DNA from: an uncultured Eubacteriales bacterium
GTDB taxonomy: Bacteria > Bacillota > Clostridia > Peptostreptococcales > Anaerovoracaceae
DNA length: 8,057 nt
Assembly: GCA_902797405.1 (NCBI GenBank)
Contig: CADBSP010000082.1
Location: 1-8,057 of the forward strand
Direction of reading: 5' to 3'
Below are positions 1 to 6,265 of the stretch, piece after piece. The position numbers and the translations under genes were made by a program. Each line of letters opens with the position of its first letter. Within the stretch, counting starts at the first letter, position 1. A model generated the notes under the pieces. That model saw only the letters and a program-made list of their open reading frames with translations, was not told the origin of the DNA and searched no databases.

Positions 1-2
1 GC

Positions 3-353
3 ATAAAACTCGCGATTGCGGTTACACTTTGTTTCGTAACCGGCTTAATCAATATGTTTGGAATCCCGATGAAACCAACATGGACAGCGCTCTTTCTGAT
101 TCTCGGATTGTCGCCGCTTAGCACATTGACGATGGTTCAATCCGTGGGGTATTTTGGTCCGCTGAGTGGCGGATTCAATATAATAAAAGGCGGCAACTAC
201 CATCAAAAGATGGCTGTCTCCGCCGTCATATTCGGATCAATTGGCGCAATTATTGGTGTGCTTGTAGCACTCTCAATAAGCGCCCAAATGCTTAATATAG
301 TTCTGCTTTCTGTAATGGCACTCACCATTTACTCGATTTTCACTTCTAAATAA
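3..353 (+). CDS. C-terminal part of a polytopic membrane protein, function not identified
   Basis: The reading frame is open from the left edge of the window and ends at TAA 351-353, so this is the last 116 residues of a longer protein. The ATG at 54 is internal to a hydrophobic stretch and has no convincing ribosome site, so it is probably not the start. The visible part is strongly hydrophobic with about four membrane segments (around LAIAVTLCFVTGL, TALFLILGLSPLS, VSAVIFGSIGAIIGVLVAL and IVLLSVMALTIYSIF). Between the second and third is a polar, Gly-rich loop with GYFGPLSGGFN and KGGNYHQK. The glycine-rich third segment followed by a final helix loosely recalls the C-terminal half of TauE/SafE-type permeases, but I cannot confirm a family. 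It converges with cca; no plus-strand terminator is seen after it, only the repeat array. Confidence 0.75.
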   Translation: MKLAIAVTLCFVTGLINMFGIPMKPTWTALFLILGLSPLSTLTMVQSVGYFGPLSGGFNIIKGGNYHQKMAVSAVIFGSIGAIIGVLVALSISAQMLNIVLLSVMALTIYSIFTSK

Positions 354-358
354 GTTAA

Positions 359-601
359 TTAAATCCTCTGCAGCTTGGCAGTTATAACTGTTGCTATTTG
401 CTAATTGTAACAACTGCAATTGGATGATTGTTATTCCTGATGTTAATTGATTATTACTTCTGCAATCGGCTGATTAAAATCTTTGCTTATGAACGTCGAT
501 TGTAACTGCTACAATCTGCTGATTAGAATTATTACTGATGAGCATCGATTGTAACTGCTGCAATCTGCTGATTAAAATTATTGCAGCCTGGCGATTATAA
601 C
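359..601. repeat. 46-49 bp degenerate tandem array spanning the 3' end of cca
   Basis: Read on the minus strand, units begin with GTTAYAATC at plus positions 601, 555, 506, 457 and 411 (the last two more diverged), with spacings of 46, 49, 49 and 46 bp, plus a shorter last copy starting at 388. The first unit is the end of cca itself, including its last codons and stop. Two central units (490-533 and 539-582) match at 40 of 44 positions. The unit junctions form small hairpins; the best is a perfect 7-bp stem, gattgta (498-504) with tacaatc (510-516). The array fills nearly all of the convergent gap between cca and the membrane-protein gene. Confidence 0.85.
379..390. repeat. 12-bp perfect palindrome cagttataactg
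   Basis: The sequence cagttataactg is its own reverse complement. It lies in the most distal copy of the cca 3' repeat. It has no T-tract and is too short to be called a terminator, so it may simply be a by-product of the repeat. Confidence 0.5.
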
Positions 602-2341
602 CTGTGCGGCTTCCATCAAGGCGACGTGCTCGTTGGGGATTCTCTCTTCCAGAACGTCATTCAGCAACTCATCCAAAACCTGTCCGAGCAAAGGTCCTTC
701 CGCCAAGCCCAATTCAATCAAATCCTTTCCTTTGATGTTTAGAGTTTTAAGTGATAGCTCGCCCTCTGATTCAATCAATCTATGACCAACTTCCGCTATC
801 TCTGTGATGAATTCCTGTCTTTCGGTTAGGTGCGGCGCTTGGCCTTTGTTGTCCGCTCGCTTGATTTCTATCCATTTATCAAAGAGCTCCGGCGACACTC
901 TCACGATGACTTTTCGAACAGACTTATCCGTCGGTTCCGGTCTTAGATCGTGCCATCTGACCAGGGTAAGGACTTCGTTTCTGGTCACATTGTCAAATTT
1001 AAGCCGACGCATTATCCGTTCCGTCATTTCATGGCTCACTTCGGGATGCCCGTAAAAATGACCGACACCATTTTCATCCTTTGAGAATGTCGATGGTTTT
1101 CCAATATCATGAAACAGTGCCGCAAAGCGGATAACCGGATCAGGCGGCGTATTGGCTATTACCTTCAGCGTGTGTTCCCACACATCATAAATGTGATATG
1201 GCGTACACTGATCAAAATCAAACATGGGGACTATTTCGGGGATTATCTTAGCGATAATCTCGGCATAATCCCTCAAAACTCTTTCTGCGTCCTTACCGCA
1301 GAGCAAAAGTTGAAGTTCCTTTTGGATGCGCTCTCTACTTATATTGTCGAGCCTTTCTTTTTCAGCAAATATAGCTTGCTTGGAATCGTCTTCGATTTCG
1401 AATCCGAGAACAGATGAGAATCTAAGGGCGCGGATTATCCTTAAGGCGTCCTCTGTGAATCGTTCCACAGGGTCTCCGACACAGCGGATTGTCTGATTCT
1501 TAATGTCAACCATACCCTTATATGGGTCAACAAATCTGCCATATACATTGTCTTTCCTGTCAAAATTCACGTTGGCATCGATATTGTCTTTTGTATCAAT
1601 ATTCACATCCGCATAGGCATTGTTTTTCCTTTCAATATTCACGTTGGCATCGATGTTGTCTTTTGTATCAATATTCATATCGGTATAGGCACTGTCTTTC
1701 CTGTCAAAATTCACCTCGGCATCGATGTTGTCCCTCTTATCAGTATTCGCATTGGCATCGATATTGTCTTTTGTATCAGTATCCACATCGGTATAGGCAC
1801 TGTCTTTCCTGTCTATATTCACCTCGGCATCGATGTTGTCTTTTGCATCAGTATTCGCGTCGGCAATTATGTCTGAGCAAGCATGTCTCTGGCATGGCGA
1901 GTAGGCAATGGCGTTCATGGTGAAGTCGCGGCGTGCCAGGTCCTCCTCGATTGATTTACTGAATCTGACATCGTCGGGGTGTCTGCCATCGCTGTATGTA
2001 GATTCGGTTCTATATGTGGTTACTTCCACAGGAATGTGGTTTTTGATGACGGTAACGGTTCCCTGCTTAATCCCTGTATCAATTAGATGAACGTCAAACG
2101 GCTCGGACCGGATTTCGCTTTCATGTATTGACGCATCCTCATCAATTATCTCAGATGAAGAATGGTTTTCAAAGACCGAGTGGACTTCATCCGGGGTTGC
2201 ATCTGTTGTCACATCGTAGTCCTTTGGTTCCACACCCATAACAAAATCCCGGACACAGCCTCCCACCAAATAGGCTTCGTGTCCGGAACCCCTCAGTCTT
2301 TCTAAAACATATTCAACTTCTTTCGGTATTTCAAATTTCAT
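578..2341 (-). CDS. cca: CCA tRNA nucleotidyltransferase (class II, HD-domain type) with a 108-residue repeat insertion
   Basis: This enzyme adds or repairs the 3'-terminal CCA of tRNAs in the cytoplasm, using CTP and ATP without a nucleic-acid template. Visible motifs, of 587 residues: the nucleotidyltransferase signature LVGGCVRD (25-32) with metal-binding acidic residues in KDYD (D41, D43); DTGIKQGTVTV (88-98); RRDFTMNA (137-144); VDPYKGMVD (271-279); GDPVERF (289-295); the nucleotide-selecting EDALR (297-301); and an HD domain with H383, H390 and HDIGKP (411-416). Two segments are extra relative to the usual roughly 450-residue HD-type enzyme: an acidic stretch of about 26 residues at 59-84, and nine 12-residue repeats at 158-265. 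Without them the length is normal and every catalytic motif is present, so the gene looks functional. The start is ATG 2339-2341 with only a weak ribosome site (GAG upstream), and the upstream gap is a repeat array. It lies downstream of the exporter and may be read from the same promoter. Confidence 0.96.
   Translation of the reverse strand: MKFEIPKEVEYVLERLRGSGHEAYLVGGCVRDFVMGVEPKDYDVTTDATPDEVHSVFENHSSSEIIDEDASIHESEIRSEPFDVHLIDTGIKQGTVTVIKNHIPVEVTTYRTESTYSDGRHPDDVRFSKSIEEDLARRDFTMNAIAYSPCQRHACSDIIADANTDAKDNIDAEVNIDRKDSAYTDVDTDTKDNIDANANTDKRDNIDAEVNFDRKDSAYTDMNIDTKDNIDANVNIERKNNAYADVNIDTKDNIDANVNFDRKDNVYGRFVDPYKGMVDIKNQTIRCVGDPVERFTEDALRIIRALRFSSVLGFEIEDDSKQAIFAEKERLDNISRERIQKELQLLLCGKDAERVLRDYAEIIAKIIPEIVPMFDFDQCTPYHIYDVWEHTLKVIANTPPDPVIRFAALFHDIGKPSTFSKDENGVGHFYGHPEVSHEMTERIMRRLKFDNVTRNEVLTLVRWHDLRPEPTDKSVRKVIVRVSPELFDKWIEIKRADNKGQAPHLTERQEFITEIAEVGHRLIESEGELSLKTLNIKGKDLIELGLAEGPLLGQVLDELLNDVLEERIPNEHVALMEAAQVIIARLQ
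1547..1870 (-). repeat. Nine in-frame 36-bp tandem repeats inside cca
   Basis: There are nine contiguous units of exactly 36 bp with no indels: 1547, 1583, 1619, 1655, 1691, 1727, 1763, 1799 and 1835 are the starts. Each encodes 12 residues. Two main types occur: IDAxVNxDRKDx and AYTDxNxDTKDN. In coding order the units at residues 158-193 and 194-229 form two 36-residue super-repeats (three units each), followed by alternating units up to residue 265. The units differ by base substitutions, many at third codon positions, so the array is not a recent identical expansion. The encoded segment is rich in Asp, Asn, Lys, Ala and Ile and contains no Gly, Pro, Cys, Trp, His, Gln or Leu. Confidence 0.97.
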
Positions 2342-2347
2342 TGTTCT

Positions 2348-2569
2348 CAGTCATCTCAGTCTGCTGAATTTATCAAAGGCATCTTTGCAGTTTCAGAGTT
2401 TACTTAGTCATAACAGTCTGGCTATTTTTTAAAAACATCTTTGCAGTTGCAAAGTTTTTCAGTCATCACAGTCTGCTAAGATTTTCAAAGGCATCTTTGA
2501 AGTTTTAGAGTTTACGTAGTCATAACAGTCTGGCTATTTTTTAAAAACATCTTTGCAGTTGCAGTTACA
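2348..2569. repeat. Two 112-bp direct repeats, each a diverged dimer, between the exporter and cca
   Basis: The block at 2348-2459 is repeated at 2460-2569. The segments 2405-2451 and 2517-2563 are identical over 47 bp. Each 112-bp block is itself made of two diverged halves of about 55-57 bp, both starting near the motif agtcatnacagtctg and containing catctttg. Small hairpins recur: ttcaaag-gcat-ctttgaa (2484-2501) is a perfect 7-bp stem, and ctttgc-agtt-gcaaag (2439-2454) is followed by ttttt on the plus strand and by atgttttt on the minus strand. The array fills almost the whole 235-bp gap from the exporter stop to just before the cca start. Confidence 0.93.
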
Positions 2570-2576
2570 ATAGTTC

Positions 2577-3866
2577 TTACGTTTCCTGGTTGTAAATCTT
2601 GCTCACGTGTTTACGGTTGCGGAACATGATGAGCCAACCTGCGGCAAACTCGATGGTTGAAAACATTAAAACAACCAGTCTCATATCGAAGTGATCAGCT
2701 AGCCCTCCGGATATCAGTTCGCCTGCCATCATACCAAATGTATTCATCATCTGGAACGTTCCATTGAACCTTCCCTTCTTCTCATCGGGAATATAGTGTT
2801 GAGTTGTAGATATCCTGATATTATACGACGTCATAGACATAACGCCCATGCTAAACATCATTATCATCATCAGAGGAATTGGCGCGTAAAGATATATTCC
2901 ACCTACCACCGCAATGTAGAGATATACAGTCATGGCGGTTGGGAATTTCCTTTCCGCTCTTATCCTATGGCGATAATGGAAAGCACCGGCGATTACACGA
3001 CCAATCATCTCAAAGGCCATTATGAAGATGAAAATATACTCACCTCTAACTCCATAGGCGTCTCTGAAATACGGAAGACCGATAATCATATGTCCTCCGC
3101 CGCTAAATGCAGAGAACATGAAGTAAAACGCGATAGCAAAGAGACCCCTCTCCGACTTCAAGTATTCTACGCCTTCAGCAAAAGTCTTCTTATACTGCTT
3201 AAGCCCAAAATGTTCATTCTCTTTGATGACGTATTTTTCTTCAATAACTATTTGAGTTTCGAAAACCGCGGCGATGAAGAAGGAGACCATGTTGAAGAAA
3301 AACAGCGGAGCAATCCCTATGGCGTGATAGAGGAAAACCGATAGAGGCGTAACCACCATCATGAGGGACTCCATGGTGCTGGAAATCGAATACGCCTTTC
3401 CCATATTGCCTTCTGTTATCAGCATCGGATAGAAGCTGTCATAGGCAACCTGATATACACTTCCTATGGCTCCTAAACTGGATGCACCTATAATCAAAAT
3501 CAGAAATCCCGGCTCTCCCTTTAGCAAAATCAATCCAAACAAACCGTAAATTGCTGCAGAAAGGAAATCCAAAGTATATATAGTTTTTCGTCGCGAGAAC
3601 TTATCCAAGAACGGGCCTGCAATAGTCGGCATGAAAATACGCGGCGCTTCATAAAGCACCATATAAATGGCAAACTTAAACACAGACCCCGTATAATCCA
3701 AGATTAAGAGTCCTGTAGCAAAGCCCGCAATAGCACTACCGAAAAGCGATACGGCTGTACCTATTGTTATTATTTTAAAATTCCTGGTCCAAAGAGGATT
3801 TCTTGTCACGGAGTTTTCATTATTCGTGTTTTTCTCTTCCGGACCATGTGACTCCTGAACGTCCAA
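2577..3866 (-). CDS. Major facilitator superfamily exporter (DHA3/MFS_3-like)
   Basis: This is a proton-coupled efflux-type membrane transporter by family; its substrate cannot be told from sequence. From the preferred start it has 429 residues. A polar N-terminal tail of about 28 residues (Glu/Asn rich) precedes NPLWTRNFK, typical of the opening of DHA3-type exporters. About 12 hydrophobic segments follow. The MFS motif A between helices 2 and 3 reads GPFLDKFSRRK (84-94), with the conserved acidic and Arg residues. A long hydrophilic central loop (EEKYVIKENEHFGLKQYKK region) divides the two halves. The frame is open up to a TTG at 3876-3878, but I prefer the in-frame TTG at 3864-3866, because GGAGG (3872-3876) lies 5 nt upstream of it and would be inside the gene otherwise. 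It has its own likely promoter after the groEL terminator and precedes cca by 235 bp of repeats. Confidence 0.92.
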   Translation of the reverse strand: MDVQESHGPEEKNTNNENSVTRNPLWTRNFKIITIGTAVSLFGSAIAGFATGLLILDYTGSVFKFAIYMVLYEAPRIFMPTIAGPFLDKFSRRKTIYTLDFLSAAIYGLFGLILLKGEPGFLILIIGASSLGAIGSVYQVAYDSFYPMLITEGNMGKAYSISSTMESLMMVVTPLSVFLYHAIGIAPLFFFNMVSFFIAAVFETQIVIEEKYVIKENEHFGLKQYKKTFAEGVEYLKSERGLFAIAFYFMFSAFSGGGHMIIGLPYFRDAYGVRGEYIFIFIMAFEMIGRVIAGAFHYRHRIRAERKFPTAMTVYLYIAVVGGIYLYAPIPLMMIMMFSMGVMSMTSYNIRISTTQHYIPDEKKGRFNGTFQMMNTFGMMAGELISGGLADHFDMRLVVLMFSTIEFAAGWLIMFRNRKHVSKIYNQET

Positions 3867-3871
3867 ATCAT

Positions 3872-3876
3872 CCTCC
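3872..3876 (-). promoter_or_regulatory. Shine-Dalgarno GGAGG that decides the exporter start
   Basis: GGAGG on the minus strand is followed after 5 nt (ATGAT) by an in-frame TTG at 3864-3866. The ATG inside that spacer is out of frame. The longer start at 3878 has no ribosome site upstream, so the TTG at 3866 is favoured. Confidence 0.75.
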
Positions 3877-3895
3877 AACTAAATAATTACAATTG

Positions 3896-3924
3896 ATTCT
3901 AACATAAAAAGCAATTCTTATAAA
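3896..3924 (-). promoter_or_regulatory. Probable sigma-A promoter of the exporter gene
   Basis: On the minus strand an extended -10, TGTTAGAAT (-10 hexamer TAGAAT at 3896-3901), is preceded after 17 bp by TTTATA (3919-3924), which matches the -35 consensus at four of six positions. It lies between the groEL terminator and the exporter start, in an AT-rich stretch. It is the best candidate there, but the -35 is weak. Confidence 0.55.
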
Positions 3925-3930
3925 CAACAG

Positions 3931-3967
3931 AAAAAGGCGACCTCACCTCTTAAAGAGAGATCGCCTT
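3931..3967 (-). terminator. Rho-independent terminator of the groES-groEL operon
   Basis: On the minus strand the stem AAGGCGA (3961-3967) pairs with TCGCCTT (3934-3940), with further pairing of CTCTT with AAGAG inside the loop, and the stem runs into TTTTT (3931-3935). It stands about 165 nt after the groEL stop, so the intervening repeat array should be part of the 3' untranslated region of the operon transcript. Confidence 0.9.
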
Positions 3968-4002
3968 AGAATCGCTTGAATAATAACCCTATCTACAGAT
4001 TA

Positions 4003-4140
4003 TTTCATGTGACGTCGCAAGACATCATGTAATATCCAAGTAACATCACGAAACATCATGTAATATCCAAGTAACATCACGAAACATCATGCTAAACCGT
4101 GTAACATCATGTTATCGTGTTACAACCTATTACATCATGC
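4003..4140. repeat. Tandem repeats in the groEL 3' untranslated region (31-bp unit with a roughly 10-bp sub-period)
   Basis: Two identical 31-bp units lie at 4022-4052 and 4053-4083, flanked by diverged copies. On the minus strand each 31-bp unit reads as three related blocks, ATGATGTTTC, GTGATGTTAC and TTGGATATTAC. The whole stretch from the groEL stop leftwards can be parsed into about a dozen 8-11 bp variants of ATGATGTTAC. The repeat includes the last groEL codons: GCATGATGTAA at the gene end matches the GCATGATGTTT that starts a unit. Confidence 0.85.
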
Positions 4141-5764
4141 CCATTCCGCCGGCTCCGGCCATTGCTGCGGCTGCAGCTGCTGCATTATCGTCTTTGATGT
4201 CAACGATACCGGCTTCTGTTGTGAGGAGCATTGCGGATGCGGATGCCGCATTCTGAAGCGCGGAACGTGTAACCTTAGCCGGATCCACGATTCCGTCCTT
4301 AATCATGTCAACATACTTTTCTGTAGCTGCATTGAAGCCTACGCCCATCTTCTGGCTCTTAACTGCATCAACTACTACGCTTCCTTCGAAGCCTGCGTTT
4401 TCTGCAATCTGACGAACAGGTTCTTCCAAGGCTCTTACAATAATCTTTGCTCCTGTTTTTTCATCGCCTTCGAGTTTATCTGCAAACTTGGATACTGCAG
4501 GGATTGCGTTAACCAGAGCAACACCGCCGCCGGCTACGATTCCTTCTTCAACAGCTGCCTTTGTTGCATTGAGGGCGTCTTCGATTCTAAGTTTTCTTTC
4601 CTTAAGTTCGGTTTCTGTGGCTGCACCAACCTTGATAACTGCAACGCCGCCGGAGAGTTTGGCAAGTCTTTCCTGAAGCTTTTCCTTATCGTATTCGGAA
4701 TCGCTTTCTTCAACCTGCTTCTTTATGGCTGCGATGCGGTTTTTGATTTCGGACTTGGATCCACCGCCACTAACGATTACTGTGTTTTCCTTGCTGACCT
4801 TTACTGTAGATGCTGTTCCGAGGAGGTCAATTGTTGCTTCCTTAAGTTCATAACCAACTTCTTCACTGATTACTGTGCCGCCTGTGAGAATAGCGATATC
4901 CTCCATCATGGCCTTTCTTCTGTCACCAAAGCCAGGAGCCTTTACAGCAACTACGTCCAGGATTCCACGGAGTTTATTGATTACCAAAGTTGCCAAAGCT
5001 TCACCTTCAACATCTTCAGCGATGATGAGGAGCTTTCTGCCGGACTTTGCTACCTGTTCCAAAACCGGAAGAAGGTCCTGAATATTGGAAATTTTCTTAT
5101 CTGTCAAAAGGATAAGTGGATTCTCCAGGTTAGCTTCCATCTTATCTGTATCGCTTACCATGTATGCGGAGAGGTATCCTCTGTCAAACTGCATACCTTC
5201 AACTACATCGAGGTTTGTTCCCAGGGACTTTGATTCTTCCACTGTGATAACACCGTCGCGGCCAACCTTTTCCATAGCTTCTGCAATGAGTTCGCCAATC
5301 TGCGGATCGGATGCGGATACAGATGCAACCTGAGCGATGGATGCCTTATCCTTTACCTGACGGCTATGCTTCTTTATTTCATCGACTGCAACCTCTACTG
5401 CACCCTCGATTCCCTTCTTAAGAATCATTGGGTTTGCTCCGGCTGCAACATTCTTAAATCCTTCTTTGATGATAATCTGAGCCAGAAGTGTAGCTGTTGT
5501 TGTTCCGTCACCTGCAACGTCGTTTGTCTTAGTTGCGACTTCCTTAACCAGCTGTGCACCCATGTTTTCTGTGCCGTCTTCCAACTCGATTTCGCGAGCG
5601 ATGGTTACGCCGTCATTTGTGATAAGCGGAGATCCGTATGTCTTATTGATAAGTACGTTTCTTCCCTTAGGTCCAAGTGTAATCTTTACTGTATTTGCAA
5701 GCTGATCAACTCCTGCCTGGAGCTTTCTTCTTGCGTCTTCTCCATAGAAAATTTCTTTTGCCAT
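4130..5764 (-). CDS. groL: Chaperonin GroEL (Hsp60)
   Basis: This is the 60-kDa subunit of the cytoplasmic chaperonin double ring, which folds substrate proteins by ATP-driven encapsulation under the GroES cap. The 544 residues match the usual length. Visible signatures: the nucleotide-binding GPKGR (31-35) and GDGTTTATLLA (85-95, with the Mg/ATP-binding D86); the apical-domain segment GRKLLIIAEDVEGEALATL (242-260); IEDALNATKAAVEEG (394-408, containing the hydrolysis Asp D396); AGGGVALV (411-418); VDPAKV (493-498); and the flexible Ala-rich C-terminal tail ending in GGMGMM. ATG 5762-5764 is 8 nt after GGAGG. It follows groES after 36 bp in the same operon. The gene is intact, and its end is followed by a repeat array and then the operon terminator. 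Confidence 0.99.
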   Translation of the reverse strand: MAKEIFYGEDARRKLQAGVDQLANTVKITLGPKGRNVLINKTYGSPLITNDGVTIAREIELEDGTENMGAQLVKEVATKTNDVAGDGTTTATLLAQIIIKEGFKNVAAGANPMILKKGIEGAVEVAVDEIKKHSRQVKDKASIAQVASVSASDPQIGELIAEAMEKVGRDGVITVEESKSLGTNLDVVEGMQFDRGYLSAYMVSDTDKMEANLENPLILLTDKKISNIQDLLPVLEQVAKSGRKLLIIAEDVEGEALATLVINKLRGILDVVAVKAPGFGDRRKAMMEDIAILTGGTVISEEVGYELKEATIDLLGTASTVKVSKENTVIVSGGGSKSEIKNRIAAIKKQVEESDSEYDKEKLQERLAKLSGGVAVIKVGAATETELKERKLRIEDALNATKAAVEEGIVAGGGVALVNAIPAVSKFADKLEGDEKTGAKIIVRALEEPVRQIAENAGFEGSVVVDAVKSQKMGVGFNAATEKYVDMIKDGIVDPAKVTRSALQNAASASAMLLTTEAGIVDIKDDNAAAAAAAMAGAGGMGMM

Positions 5765-5777
5765 TTCTATTACCTCC
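5755..5777 (-). promoter_or_regulatory. groEL translation start region, identical over 23 bp to that of groES
   Basis: GGAGG (5773-5777), an 8-nt spacer TAATAGAA, ATG and the first codons GCAAAAG are identical base for base to the groES start region at 6076-6098. The same ribosome site and spacing are therefore used for both chaperonin subunits. Confidence 0.9.
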
Positions 5778-5800
5778 GAAATGATTTATATTAAGTCTTC

Positions 5801-6085
5801 TTATTTTACTGTTGCCAAAATATCTGACTGATTCATAAGTGTATATTCTTCACCGCCGTATTTAACATCGGTTCCGGCGTACTTGGAGAAGATAACCTTG
5901 TCCCCAGCCTTTAGTTCCATCGGTTCGTCCTTGGTTCCGGGACCAACAGCTACAACCTCTGCAACCTGTGGTTTTTCCTTAGCGGAACTTGTAAGGATGA
6001 TACCTCCGGCGGATTTTTCTTCTGCTTCTAACTTCTTGATCAAGACTCTTGCGCCAAGGGGCTTGATTCCGATTGCTTTTGCCAT
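5801..6085 (-). CDS. groES: Co-chaperonin GroES (Hsp10)
   Basis: GroES is the heptameric lid that binds ATP-loaded GroEL and closes the folding chamber. From ATG 6083-6085 it has 94 residues, the normal length. Visible features: the N-terminal strand IKPLGARVLIKK, the mobile loop EEKSAGGIIL with the GroEL-binding hydrophobic tripeptide IIL (29-31), the conserved VAVGPG turn, AGDKVIFSKYAGT, and the C-terminal SDILA. An upstream in-frame ATG at 6098-6100 would add five residues, but it overlaps the ribosome site GGAGG (6094-6098), which is spaced 8 nt from the ATG chosen here; MAKAIGIKPLG is also the usual kind of beginning. It is the first gene of the operon, behind a CIRCE-controlled promoter and a leader of roughly 170 nt. 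Confidence 0.98.
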   Translation of the reverse strand: MAKAIGIKPLGARVLIKKLEAEEKSAGGIILTSSAKEKPQVAEVVAVGPGTKDEPMELKAGDKVIFSKYAGTDVKYGGEEYTLMNQSDILATVK

Positions 6086-6098
6086 TTCTATTACCTCC
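6076..6098 (-). promoter_or_regulatory. groES translation start region (GGAGG, 8-nt spacer, ATG)
   Basis: GGAGG at 6094-6098 is followed by TAATAGAA and ATG. This placement selects the 94-residue start over the ATG five codons upstream. The 23 bp are the same as at groEL. Confidence 0.9.
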
Positions 6099-6231
6099 AT
6101 TATTTAAGATAGATTATTAGAGTTTTCTATCATTATTAACGTTTTCGATTGATAATCAGTATTAGTACGCTGCCTGAGAATAATCGCTGGTTTCGTCAGA
6201 TTTCGCAGCATATATATCTTATACCATTATT

Positions 6232-6258
6232 TTAGCACTCTAAACCCAAGAGTGCCAA
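6232..6258 (-). promoter_or_regulatory. CIRCE operator (HrcA binding site)
   Basis: The inverted repeat TTAGCACTC-N9-GAGTGCCAA matches the CIRCE consensus TTAGCACTC-N9-GAGTGCTAA with one mismatch in the right arm. It starts right after the predicted transcription start of groES, so the HrcA repressor bound here should block the promoter until heat shock or loss of chaperonin activity. hrcA itself is not in the window. Confidence 0.97.
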
Positions 6259-6265
6259 CAAAACT

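Noticed and set aside
359..601. CRISPR-like or integron-like array in the convergent gap
   Set aside because: The units are head-to-tail without unique spacers, and no integrase or cassette gene is near.
1547..1870. CRISPR array, because the repeat unit is 36 bp, a common CRISPR repeat length
   Set aside because: The units are contiguous with no spacers, they are coding and in frame within cca, and no cas gene is present.
1522..1923. Plus-strand open frame of 133 codons rich in Cys, His and Tyr across the cca repeat
   Set aside because: It is the reverse complement of the cca repeat, open only because the 36-bp unit is a multiple of three and lacks stops in that frame. It has no ribosome site or known domain.
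578..2341. cca as a pseudogene because of the large insertion
   Set aside because: The frame is continuous and all nucleotidyltransferase and HD motifs on both sides of the insert are intact.
2796..3344. Plus-strand 182-codon open frame antisense to the exporter
   Set aside because: There is no recognisable domain or ribosome site, and the exporter on the other strand is clear.
4109..5233. Plus-strand 374-codon Cys-rich open frame
   Set aside because: It lies entirely antisense to groEL, an unmistakable gene, and is explained by groEL codon bias; its composition is not that of a real protein.
6086..6231. Riboswitch or attenuator in the groES leader
   Set aside because: Only short imperfect pairings such as GCTGCG with CAGC are visible, with no terminator hairpin; CIRCE already accounts for regulation.
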